Positions 61,501 through 64,000 of a stretch of DNA of 64,000 nucleotides are shown here, piece by piece. Position 1 is the stretch's first letter, and each line of letters starts with the position of its first letter. The stretch lies in assembly GCA_028554795.2 (NCBI GenBank), contig CM068842.1, forward strand, positions 22,106,590 through 22,170,589. The letters are read 5' to 3'. The translations under genes and the position numbers were made by a program. The stretch comes from Sinohyriopsis cumingii. Taxonomy: Eukaryota; Mollusca; Bivalvia; Unionida; Unionidae. The notes under the pieces were generated by a model. That model was not told the DNA's origin and did no database searches. It was given only the letters and a program-made list of their open reading frames with translations.

Positions 61501-63216
61501 GTCCCTAATCTTTGTACGCATTGTAATTCCGGACGTCTATGAGACTCAAATACGCTGATTAACATATATGTCATTTACAAACCTAAATATCAACTTTAAC
61601 TTAATCTTTAAATACGTGTAATATTATCTTCTATTATCGCATAATTTAGTATGTTCTACAGCAAAGAGCATACAATGCAGTGCGTCGTCGTCTATACTTA
61701 AGATCACTACATTATATTATCATTGCATTGTTCTTTTAATTGTCAAAGACCCAAAACGTCTGCCAATATGCCGCTAGCCGCTATAATCTTTCTGTCTCTA
61801 TAAGACAGTACTTGTCATCGACTATTTCTAAAACAGAATTGTTTCTGATTTACAATTAGCTTGGGAACAAATTGATCCAGGATCAGAGCGACGTATTCAT
61901 CCCTATTCAACCTCTCCAGTGAATGAAATAACTAATATTGAACTTAATTTTGGAGCCCGTCAGTTAAGAAAAACATGCATAGTTTTATGGGGAATTTCTT
62001 GATTTTGAATTCTTTAGAAAAAGACTAAAGAGGAGACAATGAAAGCAATAGGGACTGACACAGAGAATTATATACACAGTGCCATATATAGATATAAACA
62101 TGCATGCATTCATATATGCAAGGGTAGAATCCTTTCCAAAAGCATACTTGCCTAAGGGACAGAAATACTGAAAAATATTGTTGCCCAGCAAAGTCATCTG
62201 GTTGTATGATTACTCATATGCACGTCCAATCCAATTTCGGCAGTGATTAATCAAATCATGCCCAATTTTAACCTTGGATTTATTGCAAATTATGTCACAT
62301 GCATAACTACCTATCTACCTACCTACTTACCCACCTACCTACCTACCTACCCACAGACATATATAATTTACAGGAGTAGCAAAATTTTCAAAAAGCAGTT
62401 GACTATGGAAACATCAGATTGACAAGCTAGTTACCCTGCAAAGACACCTGTCTGTCCGATTAACCAATACAATAGTCAGTACAACTGAAACAATGATTAA
62501 TCTATATTTCAATGATATCTTATTGGGTTTCTCGAAAATTAGGTTAAGATCCTTTCAACAACCATTCCAGTTATTTCATAAGAAACGAAAGACGCATATA
62601 TTATTTTAATTGCGCAATACAAAAGTTTCGAATGGTCTCATTACCGATTTGATTTGCTTCCATAATAAACACTGTTTTCAATATACAGATAACTTAACAT
62701 TTTTTGTCCGTATCAGTGTAATATTTGAGAGATGAATTGTTATCAAAGAAAAGCAATTGACAAAATTGGAAGAAGAAAAACACGTAATTGTTTACTTTCC
62801 ATCATTACCAAAGTATTACACAGAACTGAACCTTATATTGATTTCTTCCACTGTCACAATCATGCAACCAATATATGTTCTAATTTTCATTTCTTAATTG
62901 AGCAAAATGTACCTTTGTATTGAAATGTAAACACAAGTAAAACTCACTGTCATGTAGACTAAAGCGACTGCTGAACATTACGTGAATATCTGAATATGGA
63001 CAGCAACAACTCCGAGCTACAGCAGCAGAGAGGGCGAACAGACTCTAATTGACTCACTCTCGAATTGCAAACATTAGCCTTCCTGAAAATCGCAACAAAA
63101 AATCGCAAAAAAAGAGATCGCGGTGACTGGGTGCCGAGTAGAAGACTTCGCCCTCTCTGCTGCTATTAATTAATTTTTTTTATAAAAAAAGACCGATTCG
63201 ATAACGTGATCGTGGA

Positions 63217-63710
63217 TCATACAAGTTTATGGTTATGAAACCATGGGGGGGGGGGGTAACTGAGCCTGACTAAACAATTTTCTAAATTTAATTTTGTCCA
63301 TATCACCGATGCACCATGATTAATATTTCGCAGAGCATGTGTATCAACTATGTTAAATACAGTTAAAATATTGCAGTTATCTCTGATCACCTTTGGTATT
63401 TGTGTGTACCGCTGGGTTACATAAAATGCATCTATGTTTTTCATATCTACCGCGTGAAAATATTCTAGCAGGATTAAATTGCTTATCCAGCACTACGTCG
63501 TCTTATACAACTAAATTATTAACAAATCCATCAATATAATTTTCAGATGGCGCTTCAATGTTATCAGTAATAAATTCAATAACATCATCGCCGTGTTCAT
63601 CCAACAATTTTGCGTTTTCATTGAACTCTTTAAGTACATCGTAGCATCGCTGATCATCTACAGACGGAACTACTAAAATAGAACTTGTCCCATTTGATCT
63701 CTCTCGTTAT
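63217..63710 (-). pseudogene. Remnant of an A32/FtsK-like packaging ATPase
   Basis: On the minus strand a frame from about 63710 reads SSILVVPSVDDQRCYDVLKE, FNENAKLLDEHGDDVIEFI, then a Walker-B-like NNLVV, an in-frame TAA, DDVVLDKQ and ARIFSRGR. One base of frame shift later it continues KNIDAFYVTQRYTQIPKVIR plus DNCNILTVFN. The order Walker B, RGR, TQR, P-VIRDN is that of viral A32-type ATPases. No Walker A was found upstream. It is broken by one stop and one frameshift and is unrelated in position to the Polinton at 16-34 kb. Confidence 0.68.
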
Positions 63711-64000
63711 CAAATTAAACAGTAGTTGCGTTTAACCAGACCCAGACGGACCTATTATGATCACTCGGACCGAATTTGGTAGCGCAGCATGATGCTTGTC
63801 CGGCTCTTGCTTTTGTGTCGCTGAGAAATCACATTCCATTCATGTTGTAAAAATATAATAAATAATAGGGATTTATATTGTGTGAAATGCAGGGCGCTTA
63901 CTCCCCACAAGTGGACTAACAACTATTACAACAACAAAAAAATGACAGATCAGCAGTTACAGGTAAGTGTGAACAATGTGTTAAAAAGAAATTTAAATTT

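Larger units (their letters stand above)
53531..63200. other. Non-coding, AT-rich with simple repeats
   Basis: No gene supported. Simple repeats: (GA)n 54303-54329, (ACAT)n 55308-55610, (GT)n(GA)n 56671-56741, (CAAT)n 57087-57113, (AT)n 58494-58587, (TACC)n ~62310-62355. Confidence 0.5.

Noticed and set aside
63941-63961. Possible first exon: ATG followed by seven codons and GTAAGT
   Set aside because: Too short to support, and the next exon would be outside the window.

Overview
The window is animal nuclear DNA, most likely from a mollusc or similar marine invertebrate (inferred). It is AT-rich and intron-containing. It carries microsatellites, a 26-bp satellite, two families of tRNA-derived SINE, a decayed CR1/L2-like LINE, solo LTRs and fragments of virus-like genes. 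No rRNA, CRISPR array or prokaryotic operon is present.

The main object is a complete 17.7-kb Polinton/Maverick (adintovirus-like) element at 16142-33873. It has ~118-bp terminal inverted repeats and a perfect 6-bp target duplication, ATCGAA, on both sides. From left to right it carries: a small minus-strand gene; a Gln/Glu coiled-coil gene; a minus-strand CCHC zinc-knuckle gene; protein-primed DNA polymerase B; a BIR (IAP-like) gene; four small unknown genes; an FtsK/A32-type packaging ATPase; a basic SPK-rich protein; a pX/mu-like protein; a coiled-coil/proline-rich protein; an rve integrase with a chromodomain; a two-helix membrane protein; the minor capsid (penton) protein; a pVI-like basic protein; the major capsid protein (MCP); and a Lys/Glu-rich coiled-coil gene. 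I found no adenain-type protease. The ATPase-to-pVI block is open. polB (two in-frame stops), the zinc-knuckle gene, the BIR gene and several small genes are broken. The MCP is split by a 1.36-kb solo LTR with its own 5-bp duplication (CCTTG) and has also lost its C-terminal half.

The most unusual signal is three copies inside the element of a replication-dependent histone mRNA 3' end: a 6-bp stem with a 4-base loop, an ACCCA-like flank, then a purine-rich downstream element. The copies lie after the first coiled-coil gene, in the MCP tail region and after the last gene. One base pair of the stem has changed in a compensating way. This suggests that some element mRNAs are made without poly(A), by the host's S-phase SLBP/U7 machinery. 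Many element genes also share a TATA box 46-67 nt before the ATG.

The element sits inside a coding exon of a minus-strand host gene for a class V (cysteine-desulfurase-like) aminotransferase. Eight exons of this gene can be read with matching splice sites and phases between 33.9 kb and 3.4 kb.

The rest of the window is mostly non-coding. It holds a decayed coding-like tract at 10.1-13.6 kb, a 3.4-kb element with two 464-bp direct repeats flanked by TTAA, remnants of a second integrase and of A32-like ATPases at 44.9-45.9 kb and 63.2-63.7 kb, a second related LTR at 51.6 kb, and many simple repeats.
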